This document shows, piece by piece, positions 9,226-18,347 of a stretch of DNA of 64,000 nucleotides. Position numbers and translations under genes: made by a program. This DNA is from Acidobacterium capsulatum ATCC 51196 (GTDB lineage Bacteria > Acidobacteriota > Terriglobia > Terriglobales > Acidobacteriaceae), in assembly GCF_000022565.1 (NCBI RefSeq), contig NC_012483.1:1488001-1552000 (forward strand), read 5' to 3'. Numbering within the stretch: the first letter of the stretch is position 1; each line of letters opens with the position of its first letter. The notes beneath the pieces are model-generated. The model did not search any database. It was not told the origin of the DNA and saw only the letters and a list, made by a program, of their open reading frames with translations.

Positions 9226-9261
9226 AAAAAATATGGCCGGCAGCGCATCGCGTTGCCGGCC
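9226..9261 (-). terminator. Rho-independent terminator of the TonB receptor gene
   Basis: On the minus strand GGCCGGCA (9261-9254) pairs with TGCCGGCC (9242-9235), followed by a run of T (complement of 9226-9231). It lies 82 bases after the receptor stop codon. Confidence 0.7.
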
Positions 9262-9342
9262 CAGGAGGAGTCATGCGTGTTTCAGGAGAAAAGATGGCGC
9301 GGCACCCTGTCCGGAAGGAGAGTGCCGCACCACAGACTGCGC

Positions 9343-12300
9343 TTAGAAGTTGAAGGTTCCGCGCAGCTGAATGTTTCTCGGGTTATTCACCGTCGAGCTG
9401 GTTGTCCCGAAGGTTGTGTCCTGCACGCCCGTATCCATGCCGGTCCATTCGGTGTGGTTGAAGGCATTCAGGAACTCGCCCTGCAGTGAAAAGTTCATCT
9501 TGCCGTGGATGGGAATGAGCTTGGTGAGCGACAAGTCCGTATTGATCCACTTGGGAGCATGCAGCCACATCAGCGTGCCAATTGTTCCCGCCTGATAATT
9601 GGGCGTGATGTATTGGCTGTTCGCCTGGCCCTCAGCCGAGATGTACTTCGGATCAAAGAGGCTCACGTATGCCTTGCCGGGTACGCGGCGCGGACGAATC
9701 TGATGCTGCAGTTGCGACTTCGTCACGCCAATCAGACGAATGCCGCCGTCATTCTGATTGAAGGTGCTGGTGCCGCCAGTGAAGAGGAAAGGATCGCCGC
9801 CCTGATAGGTGAGGATCATGCCTACGGTCCATCCGCCAATCGCATAATTGGCAATCGGGTTCTGGTGGAAGAAGGCGCGATCTTTGCCAAAGGGCAGGTC
9901 ATAGACGCCGCTGACGTGTAACACGTGATGTACGTCAAAGGCGCTGGGGAAGTAGTTCAGGTGCTTGTCGCGGAGGGTGTAATAGCCGGGTGCGCTGTTG
10001 CTGCGGCCACCATAAAATCCAGGAGCGGTGCTGCCCTGCGCGCCGTTGTTAAGCGACTGCGAGTAGCTGTAGTTGGCGTCAAACTGCATGCCGTGCCACA
10101 TGCGCTGGCGAAAGTCGATTTGCAGCGCGTTGTAGTTGGAGTAGCCGTTATTGGTCATCTCATAGATGCCCTGTCCGGCTGCGTAAGGATTTGCTTCAAA
10201 GAAGTTGATGGGGTAGCTGCCCGTGCCTGCCGCTCCTGCACTGCCGCAGGGGGAGAAATTGCTTTCACCCACCAGCGAGCACAGATAGCTGGCATTGCCG
10301 GCGAGGGCATTGGCGAAGGCACCCGCCTGCCCCTGCTGCAGATAAGTGATGAACTGAGCGTTGGTGTAGTTGGCCGTGGCTCCGGTTGCATTAAAGGCCT
10401 GGTCAAGGATGGGCGTAGGCTGCGAGCCCTTGAATGACTTGCCGCCAGACGCCGACAGATTGGCCTGCGCCGCGCGGAAGTCGTTCAGGAAGCCATTCTC
10501 AAAGATATTGATCTCGTTGTAATTCACACCGAGCCATTGATCCTTGGCAACATTGCCCACATACCGGATCTCAATGACGTTGTTGGGAGTGATGGCCCGC
10601 TGAATGCCGACCGACCACGACTCCACGTAAGGCTGCTTGATGTGCGGATCAAAGGTGAGGAAGGAAGTTCCGCTGAATCCCTGGCTGGCCTCGGTGATGA
10701 TCGGCGAGTAGGGATTGGGTGAGGTCGAGGCCAGTGCAGGCAACGAGCCGCCCAGAATCACTGAGCCTGCGTTGTAGAAGCCGGGCCCTGGCGTGCCGCT
10801 GCCAGGAGCCACCGGATTGGCGTAGAAGTAGGTGTTGAAGTTGGCGCCGTTGTTCGAGCCGAAATTCCAGAAGTTTTGCGCGCCCTCGGTGTAGTTCTTG
10901 AGCGTGAAGCTGGCGCGGATGACGGTCTTGCCGTGCCCAACGAGGCGATCAAACCATGAGTCTGAGTTGCCGCGCGGGTTCCATGCAATGCCGATATTCG
11001 GCTCGGGGTGGACGTAGGTGGGCGCGTAGGCCTCTGACGATGGGCCTTCCACGGGATTTTGCACGCCGTTCAACACACCGGGCTGGAAGAGATCGCCCAC
11101 GGCGGTCGGGCCCCACAGATTTGCGAGTGTGGGATGGGTGTAGAAGCCGGTCTCGTCCTTGGACGCTCCGGTGAAGTCCCACCGCAGACCGTAGTTCAGC
11201 GTCAGCGTGGGCGTCAGGCGCCATGAGTCCATGGCAAACAACGCCGCCTGCGTCAGGCGCTCATGCAGGTTGAAAGAAATGCCGGGCTGGAACTGCTTGG
11301 TCTTGGCATTCACAAATTGACCAAGGCTGTAATAGGTCATGCGGCCATTCAGGGTCGCATAGAGTTCTTCGACATCTTCAGGTGCTGATGACGGCGCGTT
11401 TGGCGACAGCGAATTCACCAGCGCGCTCGTGACCGGATCGCCTGTGGAGATATAGTTGACCCCGATGTAAGGCACAAACTGATTGTTGTAATAGTGATCG
11501 ATCTCAGTCTGCGCGGAGACGCCAAACTGGAAGCTGTGATTGCCGTGCTGCCAGGAGACGTTGTCCGTAACTCCCAGTACCGGATAGAGTGAACCTCCCT
11601 TGAGGCTCGCAAATCCATTCACACCACTGTTCAGGCCAAAGCCGAAAGCCAGGTCGCCCTGCTGCACCATGGACGCGGTAGGCGTATTGATGCCTTGTGT
11701 GTTGTAGATGAAGCCGGAGTAGAGATAGCCCACGCGAAGTGCATTCACGATAGTTGGCGTCACATTCCAGTCAAAGCCGGTTGCAATCTGATAGCCGCGC
11801 GTCTCATAGCTATAAGCCTGATTGGCATACTGAGCGCCAGGGTACGGCGGCCCGCCGGAATTGGTCACATAGCTGTTGGACTCCGTGACGGTTCCGGTCC
11901 AGCGCAGGTTGGGCGTGATGTTGTAGTCCAGGCGCAGCGTGGGATACTTCCGCACCACGTAACCTTTGTTGGGGAACGTCAGATTTTCATGGTTGAGGTC
12001 GAGCGGCGTGAGCGTTGCGCCATCCAGCGAATAGGTGGACTCGATGTTGGCGAGATCCTGCGCGATGAGCGGATTGATGGTCGCCGTACAGGTGGAGCAG
12101 CCTGCGCTGGCACCGGCCTGAAGCACATTGTCCTGCACGATGCTGGAAGAGCCCTGAGGAATGTACTCATAGATGCCGGAGAGCGCCAGCGGCGTGCCGA
12201 CCTCTGTCGTGACGGTCGACTTGAACGGCTGCCGGAAATTCGCGAGGCTCGCGAAGAAGAACAGTTTGTTTTTAAGAATCGGGCCGCCAAGGCTGGCACC

Positions 12301-13161
12301 AAAATCATTGATGATGAGCTTGCTGCGTTTCTGATTGACGCTGTTGTTGTACCAGCTATTGGCATTCAAGGCGTCATTGCGGTAGGTCTCAAAGAGCGAG
12401 CCGTGAAAGTGGTTCGTACCGCGCTTGGTATCGAAGCCAATGTCCATGGTAGAGGTGCCGCCGTAGCTGGCATCGAGTTCGCTGGTCTGCACCGTCATCT
12501 CCTGCACGTCTTCGAGACGGTTGGCAATCACCGCACCATTGCCGAAGCCAGCGCTCTTATTGCGGTTAGTCTGCGTGGAGAAGCCATTTGCGCTGATATT
12601 CGCGGCTCCGCCGGGCAGGTTGTTGAAGTCCGCGCCATCCACTGAGCCGGGCACCAGAAAAGCAAAGCTGGTGACATCACGTCCTGAGACCGGCAGATCT
12701 TCCACTTCCTTCAAGTCGATCGTCGTAGCGAGCGCATTGTCCGTGGTCTGCAACAAAGGCGATGAGTTGGCGGAAACGGTCACCGTCTGGTTCGTCGAGC
12801 CGACCTCGAGCTTCACGACCATATTGGTCACCTGATTCACCTGCACCGTGACAGACGGATAGACCTTGGTCGCAAACCCGTCACGGCTCACCCGCAGGCT
12901 GTAGTGGGCGGGATTAAGAAAAGGAATGACTGCTACACCGGAGCCCGAGGTTGTCGACTTGTGAATGTCATTCGTATCCAGGTCGCGCAGCTCAAGTTTG
13001 GCCCCGTTGATGACCGCGCCCGCCGGGTCCTCGACCGTGATATTCAACGATCCGGTGGAGAGGTTCTGCGCTTGGACCATACGGGGCGCAAGAAGGAGGA
13101 GGGTGAAGAATAGCGTGAATAGGGGAAATACGGTGCGCCTGGCCCAACGATCGAAGCTCAT
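9343..13161 (-). CDS. TonB-dependent receptor, Oar-like
   Basis: A 1272-residue outer-membrane receptor. Signal peptide (about 8-30, LFFTLLLLAPRMVQA), carboxypeptidase-regulatory-like domain (about 32-120), plug (about 130-290) and a large beta-barrel ending in the aromatic GTFNF typical of barrel proteins. Two ATGs are possible (13167 and 13161); 13161 is preferred because GAGAGG lies 7 bases ahead of it but only 1 base ahead of the other. It is divergent from a DUF5695-like gene and a GH127 gene, so import of a plant-type oligosaccharide is likely (inference). A promoter with an embedded palindrome lies at 13283-13311. Confidence 0.92.
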   Translation of the reverse strand: MSFDRWARRTVFPLFTLFFTLLLLAPRMVQAQNLSTGSLNITVEDPAGAVINGAKLELRDLDTNDIHKSTTSGSGVAVIPFLNPAHYSLRVSRDGFATKVYPSVTVQVNQVTNMVVKLEVGSTNQTVTVSANSSPLLQTTDNALATTIDLKEVEDLPVSGRDVTSFAFLVPGSVDGADFNNLPGGAANISANGFSTQTNRNKSAGFGNGAVIANRLEDVQEMTVQTSELDASYGGTSTMDIGFDTKRGTNHFHGSLFETYRNDALNANSWYNNSVNQKRSKLIINDFGASLGGPILKNKLFFFASLANFRQPFKSTVTTEVGTPLALSGIYEYIPQGSSSIVQDNVLQAGASAGCSTCTATINPLIAQDLANIESTYSLDGATLTPLDLNHENLTFPNKGYVVRKYPTLRLDYNITPNLRWTGTVTESNSYVTNSGGPPYPGAQYANQAYSYETRGYQIATGFDWNVTPTIVNALRVGYLYSGFIYNTQGINTPTASMVQQGDLAFGFGLNSGVNGFASLKGGSLYPVLGVTDNVSWQHGNHSFQFGVSAQTEIDHYYNNQFVPYIGVNYISTGDPVTSALVNSLSPNAPSSAPEDVEELYATLNGRMTYYSLGQFVNAKTKQFQPGISFNLHERLTQAALFAMDSWRLTPTLTLNYGLRWDFTGASKDETGFYTHPTLANLWGPTAVGDLFQPGVLNGVQNPVEGPSSEAYAPTYVHPEPNIGIAWNPRGNSDSWFDRLVGHGKTVIRASFTLKNYTEGAQNFWNFGSNNGANFNTYFYANPVAPGSGTPGPGFYNAGSVILGGSLPALASTSPNPYSPIITEASQGFSGTSFLTFDPHIKQPYVESWSVGIQRAITPNNVIEIRYVGNVAKDQWLGVNYNEINIFENGFLNDFRAAQANLSASGGKSFKGSQPTPILDQAFNATGATANYTNAQFITYLQQGQAGAFANALAGNASYLCSLVGESNFSPCGSAGAAGTGSYPINFFEANPYAAGQGIYEMTNNGYSNYNALQIDFRQRMWHGMQFDANYSYSQSLNNGAQGSTAPGFYGGRSNSAPGYYTLRDKHLNYFPSAFDVHHVLHVSGVYDLPFGKDRAFFHQNPIANYAIGGWTVGMILTYQGGDPFLFTGGTSTFNQNDGGIRLIGVTKSQLQHQIRPRRVPGKAYVSLFDPKYISAEGQANSQYITPNYQAGTIGTLMWLHAPKWINTDLSLTKLIPIHGKMNFSLQGEFLNAFNHTEWTGMDTGVQDTTFGTTSSTVNNPRNIQLRGTFNF

Positions 13162-13282
13162 AGGCATGCCTCTCAGGAAGTTGTTTTCGCAGAACGGGAT
13201 GATTTGCGGTCTTTGGCGGAAGATTTCTCTGTCATTCGTCCGCGAAAAGACGCAAATTTTGGCTTTTCTCTACGTGGACGAA

Positions 13283-13311
13283 AATGTATACATTATTGAA
13301 AGCCAAGTCAA
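13283..13311 (-). promoter_or_regulatory. Promoter with embedded palindromic operator
   Basis: On the minus strand TTGACT (13311-13306), a 17-base spacer and TACATT (13288-13283) form a good sigma70-like promoter for the TonB receptor. The perfect 12-base palindrome AATGTATACATT (13283-13294) covers the -10, so a dimeric repressor (GntR- or LacI-like site) could block it. No regulator gene is adjacent. Confidence 0.5.
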
Positions 13312-13461
13312 GGTAGATTTTTGCATCCATAACGTGGTCTAAATATCTATCCGCTGAAATCGCCGCGCAAAGAGGCCCGATCACTTTGCGTGGGGCCGGG
13401 CTGACGCTTCGCCGGGACGCTGGTCTGGGGCGCTGTTACAAATCTTTTTGGAGCCAAACGA

Positions 13462-16302
13462 ATGCGCCATTTTTTATCTCGTCAGGACATCTCGCCGGCC
13501 GCACGCAGCGCCTTCAGGATGTTCACTGCAGCCTGCTGTCTGGCCGTCGCATCCTCTGCTCTTGCCCAAAGCCAAGCCGCCCCGCCAGCGAAACCCGGCC
13601 CCATGTTGCGGCAGGGAATCGAGCATCTCGAGACGCCCGGATTCCGCCTGGACCTCACGCGTTCTTCGCAAACGGTGGCGGCGCTTGACCCCGAGGGCGC
13701 GCACGGCTTTGACTTCACGCCCGGCGACCGGCTGGCGGAGCGATCCACAGATGGCTACTATCACCTCGGCGACATTGACCTGCGGCTGCGCACAGACGCC
13801 GCTGGCCCGTGGCAGGATTATTCGAGCGCGTTGCACCGGCAGCCGGTGAAGCCGCTCCCTGTCCAAGGCGATGAACTGGCATCCGCCGATCTGACAGCCA
13901 CCTTCCCGGCCGGCATGCCGCTGCGAATTGTGCGCACCTGGCGCATCGACGGCGAAAATCTTGCGCTGCACTTCACGCTCACGAATACATCCGCCAAACC
14001 GGTGACCATTGGCGCACTGGGCATTCCGCTCATCTTCAACAACATTCTCGCCGGCCGCACGCTGGCGCAGGCCTCGGTCCAGTGCAGCTTCGATGATCCT
14101 TATATCGGTGAAGATGCGGGGTACGTGCAGGTAACTCGCTTGAACGGCCACGGACCCGCGCTGGTGGTGGTGCCCGAGGGCCACACGCCGCTCGAAGCCT
14201 GGCGGCCGATCCTGAATCATCATGGCCCAAACGGTGAGCCGCTGATTTTCAATGACCCAACGCCACGCGGCATCACGTTTGAGGGGTTCTATGAGTGGAT
14301 GGTCTACAGCCGCGCCTATCAGCAGGGCGCGTGGAAGGGCGCGAATCCGTGGAATCCCGGAACATCGGTGACGCTCAAGCCCGGAGAGTCACGCAGCTTT
14401 GGGCTCAAGTTTCTGCTGTCGCCCTCTATTCCTCAGGTGCAGCAGACGCTCGTCGATCACTTCCGTCCTGTGGCCGCAGGCTTTCCCGGCTATGTGCTGC
14501 CGCAGGACATTCATGCGCAGCTCTTTCTGCACTATCACGAACCGGTGCGCTCCATCACGGTAGAGCCCGCGGGTGCCATCACGATCACCGCAGGAAAAAG
14601 CACCTCGACCGGCTGGCTGAGATATAACCTGCAAGGCCGCAAGTGGGGCCGCGCGCGCGTCGCGGTGACCTACGACGATGGCACGGTGCAGAGCATCGGC
14701 TATTTTGTGATCAAGCCGGAGCAGCAGGCCGTTGCGGATATGGGGCACTTTCTCACCACGAAGCAATGGTTTGTTGATCCCAGTGATCCCTTTCATCGCA
14801 GTCCATCGGTCATTACCTATGATGGGCAGGCGAACCGCCAGGTGACGCAGGAAGGGCGCGTATGGATTGCGGGCCTGAGCGATGAGGCCGGCGCCGGCTC
14901 ATGGCTGGCGGCAGCCATGAAAGAGTTTGGGCAGCCGGACAAGCAGGAGATTGCGAAGTACGAACAGTTTGTGGATCACGTGCTCTGGGGCAGCATTCAA
15001 TACAGCAGCGGACCGCTCAAGTATGGAGTGCGCAAGAGCGTCTTCTACTACCAGCCCAGCCAGTTCCCTGCCGGATTTTATAGCGATCAGTACAACTGGA
15101 AAACATGGACCTCATGGAACCGGAAGCAGTCTGAGGCGGTGGACCGCTCCTTCAATTACCCGCACGTCGCGGCAGCTTACTGGGTGATGTACCGCCTGGC
15201 GCGCGACCATCAGGGACTGGTCACCGCACATGACTGGCAGTGGTATCTGGGGCACGCCTATCAGACCACCATGGCCATGATGAAGTTTGCGCCTTACTAC
15301 ACACAGTTCGGGCAGATGGAGGGCGACATCTTCCTGCGCATTCTCAACGATCTGCAAAGAGAGGGCTGGACGCAGCAGGCCGGGACGCTGAAGGACGCGA
15401 TGTATCAGCGCGCGCTTGTCTGGGATCACAAGGCTTATCCTTTTGGAAGTGAGATGCCGTGGGACTCCACCGGGCAGGAAGAGGTCTATGCCTGGACTCA
15501 CTATTTTGGCTTTGAGGACAAAGCGCAGGTGACGCTCGACGCCATTCTCGGCTACGACCCCTCCATTCCTTCATGGGGATACAACGGCAGCGCGCGCCGC
15601 TACTGGGACTTTCTCTTTGCCGGAAAGATTCCGCGCATTGAGAGGCAACTGCATCACTATGGCTCCGGCATCAATGCCATCCCGCTGCTGGCGGCCTACC
15701 GGGAGCACCCGCAAGACCTGTATCTGCTGCGCGTCGGCTATGGTGGAACCATGGGTCCGCTCACCAACATTGATCAGCGGGGGTTTGCCTCTGAAGCCTT
15801 CCACTCCTTCCCGAGCACGATGAAGTTCGATGCGTATTCGGGTGACTACGGGCCGAACTTCTTTGGCTTTGCGCTCGATACCGCCACTTATGTCACGCAT
15901 AGCTCCACCTTTGGCTGGCTGAGCTTCGGCGGCAACCTGACGCAGCACGCACAGCAGATAAGCGTGAAGCCGCTCGATGCATTTCGCAGACGCGTGTACC
16001 TGGCGCCATTCGGGCTGTGGCTGACGCTCGATGCAGGCAAGTTCCAGCAGATCCGCTTCGATCCGCAATCGCAGACGGTGCAAATTGAGCTTAGCCCGGC
16101 AAGCGCCTATACGAAACAGGCGCTGTTACGAGTCGAGCAGCCTGCTTCCATCGCGGGCGTCGGCCGCTTCCACCCGGACACGCATTTTGAATTGATTCGT
16201 GGGGCTTACGCTGTTCCACTGCATGCGGGCCTGACGCAGATCACGCTGCAAGCCATGCCAGCGCAGAAGCATTCCCAACCAGCATCCATCTCTCACCCCT
16301 AG
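13462..16302 (+). CDS. Large secreted DUF5695-like protein (probable glycosidase fold)
   Basis: A 946-residue protein starting at the ATG at 13462 (GGAG 8 bases upstream) with a signal peptide (about 13-35, ending SSALAQS). An N-terminal beta-rich half (about 50-420) is followed by a helical half rich in Trp/Tyr/His (about 440-800; SSGPLKYGVRKSVFY, DHQGLVTAHDWQWYLGHAY, EVYAWTHYFGFEDKA), resembling an (alpha/alpha)6-type domain. I believe this matches the DUF5695 family, known mainly from carbohydrate loci, but I cannot confirm it. It is 18 bases upstream of a GH127 gene, so both probably act on the same polysaccharide. No catalytic residues can be named with confidence. Confidence 0.6.
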   Translation: MRHFLSRQDISPAARSAFRMFTAACCLAVASSALAQSQAAPPAKPGPMLRQGIEHLETPGFRLDLTRSSQTVAALDPEGAHGFDFTPGDRLAERSTDGYYHLGDIDLRLRTDAAGPWQDYSSALHRQPVKPLPVQGDELASADLTATFPAGMPLRIVRTWRIDGENLALHFTLTNTSAKPVTIGALGIPLIFNNILAGRTLAQASVQCSFDDPYIGEDAGYVQVTRLNGHGPALVVVPEGHTPLEAWRPILNHHGPNGEPLIFNDPTPRGITFEGFYEWMVYSRAYQQGAWKGANPWNPGTSVTLKPGESRSFGLKFLLSPSIPQVQQTLVDHFRPVAAGFPGYVLPQDIHAQLFLHYHEPVRSITVEPAGAITITAGKSTSTGWLRYNLQGRKWGRARVAVTYDDGTVQSIGYFVIKPEQQAVADMGHFLTTKQWFVDPSDPFHRSPSVITYDGQANRQVTQEGRVWIAGLSDEAGAGSWLAAAMKEFGQPDKQEIAKYEQFVDHVLWGSIQYSSGPLKYGVRKSVFYYQPSQFPAGFYSDQYNWKTWTSWNRKQSEAVDRSFNYPHVAAAYWVMYRLARDHQGLVTAHDWQWYLGHAYQTTMAMMKFAPYYTQFGQMEGDIFLRILNDLQREGWTQQAGTLKDAMYQRALVWDHKAYPFGSEMPWDSTGQEEVYAWTHYFGFEDKAQVTLDAILGYDPSIPSWGYNGSARRYWDFLFAGKIPRIERQLHHYGSGINAIPLLAAYREHPQDLYLLRVGYGGTMGPLTNIDQRGFASEAFHSFPSTMKFDAYSGDYGPNFFGFALDTATYVTHSSTFGWLSFGGNLTQHAQQISVKPLDAFRRRVYLAPFGLWLTLDAGKFQQIRFDPQSQTVQIELSPASAYTKQALLRVEQPASIAGVGRFHPDTHFELIRGAYAVPLHAGLTQITLQAMPAQKHSQPASISHP

Positions 16303-16320
16303 TCCCTCAGGAGACCTTTT

Positions 16321-18255
16321 ATGTGCGAACAATCAAAACTCTCACGCAGAAACTTTCTCGGCTCAGCAGCCGCGCTCGGCGGACTTTTCCTGCTGCCGCC
16401 GCACCTCAAAGCCCTGCAGGACGCAGTCATGGATATTCCCGTGAGCGCCGACGGCACCGGCTATGAAAAGGTCCTTTGGCGGTACAAAGACTTTCCGATG
16501 ACGCAGGTGCGCATGCGCGATGGCGTGCTCAAAAACGCTCTGGAGATCAACCGGCAATATCTCTATCTGGTACCGAATGACCGCCTGCTGCACACCTTTC
16601 GCCTGACGGCCGGCCTGCCTACGAGCGCCGAGCCTCTGGGGGGTTGGGAAGCGCCCGATTGCGAACTGCGCGGTCACTTTGCCGGGGGACACTATCTCTC
16701 GGCCTGCGCGCTGATGTATGCCTCCACCGGAGATGAAAAGATCAAGGCCAAGGGCGATGCGCTCGTCGCGGAACTGGCCAAATGCCAGCAGCCGGACGGC
16801 TACCTGAGCGCTTTTCCTGCATCGTTTTTTGATCGCCTGCGCCACTACCAGAAGGTGTGGGCGCCCTTCTACACCTATCACAAGATCATGGCCGGCCATC
16901 TCGACATGTATGTGCATACCGGCAACCAGCAGGCCCTCGAAACCTGCAAGCGTATGGCTGACTGGGCCATCGAATACACAAAACCGATTCCCGCTGACCA
17001 GTGGCAGCGCATGCTGCTGGTGGAGCAGGGCGGCATGAATGAAGTTTCCTTCAATCTGTATGCGGTCACCGGCGAAAAGAAGTATCGCGACCTTGGTTTC
17101 CGCTTTGAGCACAAACTCATCTTTGATCCGCTAGCCAAGCGCGAAGATCATCTCGCGGGCAATCATGCCAACACGAATATTCCCAAGGTGATCGGCGCGG
17201 CGCGCGGCTATGAAGTGGCGGACGACAAGCGCTATCACACTATTGCGGAGTTTTTCTGGGGCGCAGTGACCTCGCAGCACGCCTATGCCACGGGCGGCAC
17301 CAGCGATGGCGAGTTCTGGCACAAGCCCGGCACGCTAGCTGAGCATCTTGGGCCTGCCGCTGAAGAGTGCTGCTGCAGCTATAACATGATGAAGCTCTCA
17401 CGCCATCTCTACGGATGGACGGGCGACCCGCGCATCTTCGACTACTATGAGCGGCTGATGTACAACGTTCGCATCGGCACGCAAGATCCCAAGGGCATGC
17501 TGATGTACTACGTCTCGCTCAAGCCCGGCTACTGGAAGACCTTCGGCACGCCCTTCGACGCGTTCTGGTGCTGCACGGGAACGGGCGTTGAGGAATACTC
17601 CAAGGTCAACGACTCTATCTACTTCCACGATGCAAAGAACATTTATGTGAATCTCTTTGCCGGCTCTGAGGTGCAGTGGCCTGAGAAGAATGTGTCGCTC
17701 GTGCAGGAGACGAACTTCCCGCTCGAAGAAGCCACGACGCTCACGGTTCGTGCCCAAAAGCCGTCAGCGTTCGGGCTGAAGATTCGTGTTCCCTACTGGG
17801 CTACCAACGGATTCACCATTCACATCAATGGCCAACCTCAAAGTGTGGAAGCGAAGCCTGAGAGCTATGCCACACTCCATCGCACGTGGCATGACGGCGA
17901 CACCATCAAGGTGAGCATGCCCATGTCTCTGCATATTTCGCCCATCCCCGATTCGCCCGATGTCCAGGCCGTGCTCTATGGTCCGCTCGTGCTTGCGGGC
18001 GAAATGGGACGCCACGGTCTCACGGAGAAACAGATCTATGGCGACTCCGGCCCCTTCTCTGACAAGGAGAACTACCCCATGCCGGAACTGTTGACCGCAT
18101 CCGGCCAGGCTGGCGAAGCCATCGAGCGCCTGCCGGGCGGCGAACTGCGCTTCGCCACCGCAAATCAACAGCAGACCATGCACCTCAAGCCGCTCTACCA
18201 GATCATGGATGAGCGCTACACCGTCTACTGGAAGGTCAATCGCAAGACAGTTTGA
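16321..18255 (+). CDS. GH127 beta-L-arabinofuranosidase-like enzyme, Tat-exported
   Basis: A 644-residue protein of the former DUF1680 family. The N-terminus carries a twin-arginine signal (SRRNFLGSAAALGG). The catalytic (alpha/alpha)6 region shows E349 and C351 (in EECCCSYNMMKLSRHLY) and C417/C418 (in FWCCTGTG), matching the Glu/Cys zinc-cysteine site of Bifidobacterium HypBA1, whose C417 is the nucleophile. It would remove terminal beta-L-arabinofuranose from arabinose-containing glycans in the periplasm. AGGAGA lies about 7 bases ahead of the start. Operon with the DUF5695-like gene; a bidirectional terminator follows. Related GH families (GH146) are an alternative. Confidence 0.88.
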   Translation: MCEQSKLSRRNFLGSAAALGGLFLLPPHLKALQDAVMDIPVSADGTGYEKVLWRYKDFPMTQVRMRDGVLKNALEINRQYLYLVPNDRLLHTFRLTAGLPTSAEPLGGWEAPDCELRGHFAGGHYLSACALMYASTGDEKIKAKGDALVAELAKCQQPDGYLSAFPASFFDRLRHYQKVWAPFYTYHKIMAGHLDMYVHTGNQQALETCKRMADWAIEYTKPIPADQWQRMLLVEQGGMNEVSFNLYAVTGEKKYRDLGFRFEHKLIFDPLAKREDHLAGNHANTNIPKVIGAARGYEVADDKRYHTIAEFFWGAVTSQHAYATGGTSDGEFWHKPGTLAEHLGPAAEECCCSYNMMKLSRHLYGWTGDPRIFDYYERLMYNVRIGTQDPKGMLMYYVSLKPGYWKTFGTPFDAFWCCTGTGVEEYSKVNDSIYFHDAKNIYVNLFAGSEVQWPEKNVSLVQETNFPLEEATTLTVRAQKPSAFGLKIRVPYWATNGFTIHINGQPQSVEAKPESYATLHRTWHDGDTIKVSMPMSLHISPIPDSPDVQAVLYGPLVLAGEMGRHGLTEKQIYGDSGPFSDKENYPMPELLTASGQAGEAIERLPGGELRFATANQQQTMHLKPLYQIMDERYTVYWKVNRKTV

Positions 18256-18286
18256 TGTGCCTTCTATTTGCTTCCACCACAGATAC

Positions 18287-18321
18287 AAAAGAGCCGGCCG
18301 CCAATGGCAGCCGGCTCTTTT
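18287..18321. terminator. Bidirectional Rho-independent terminator
   Basis: AAAAGAGCCGGC (18287-18298) and GCCGGCTCTTTT (18310-18321) form a perfect 12-bp stem with an 11-base loop and T-runs in both directions, between the convergent GH127 and DUF885 genes. Confidence 0.9.
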
Positions 18322-18347
18322 GTTTACAACGTGAGGGAAGAGCAGAT

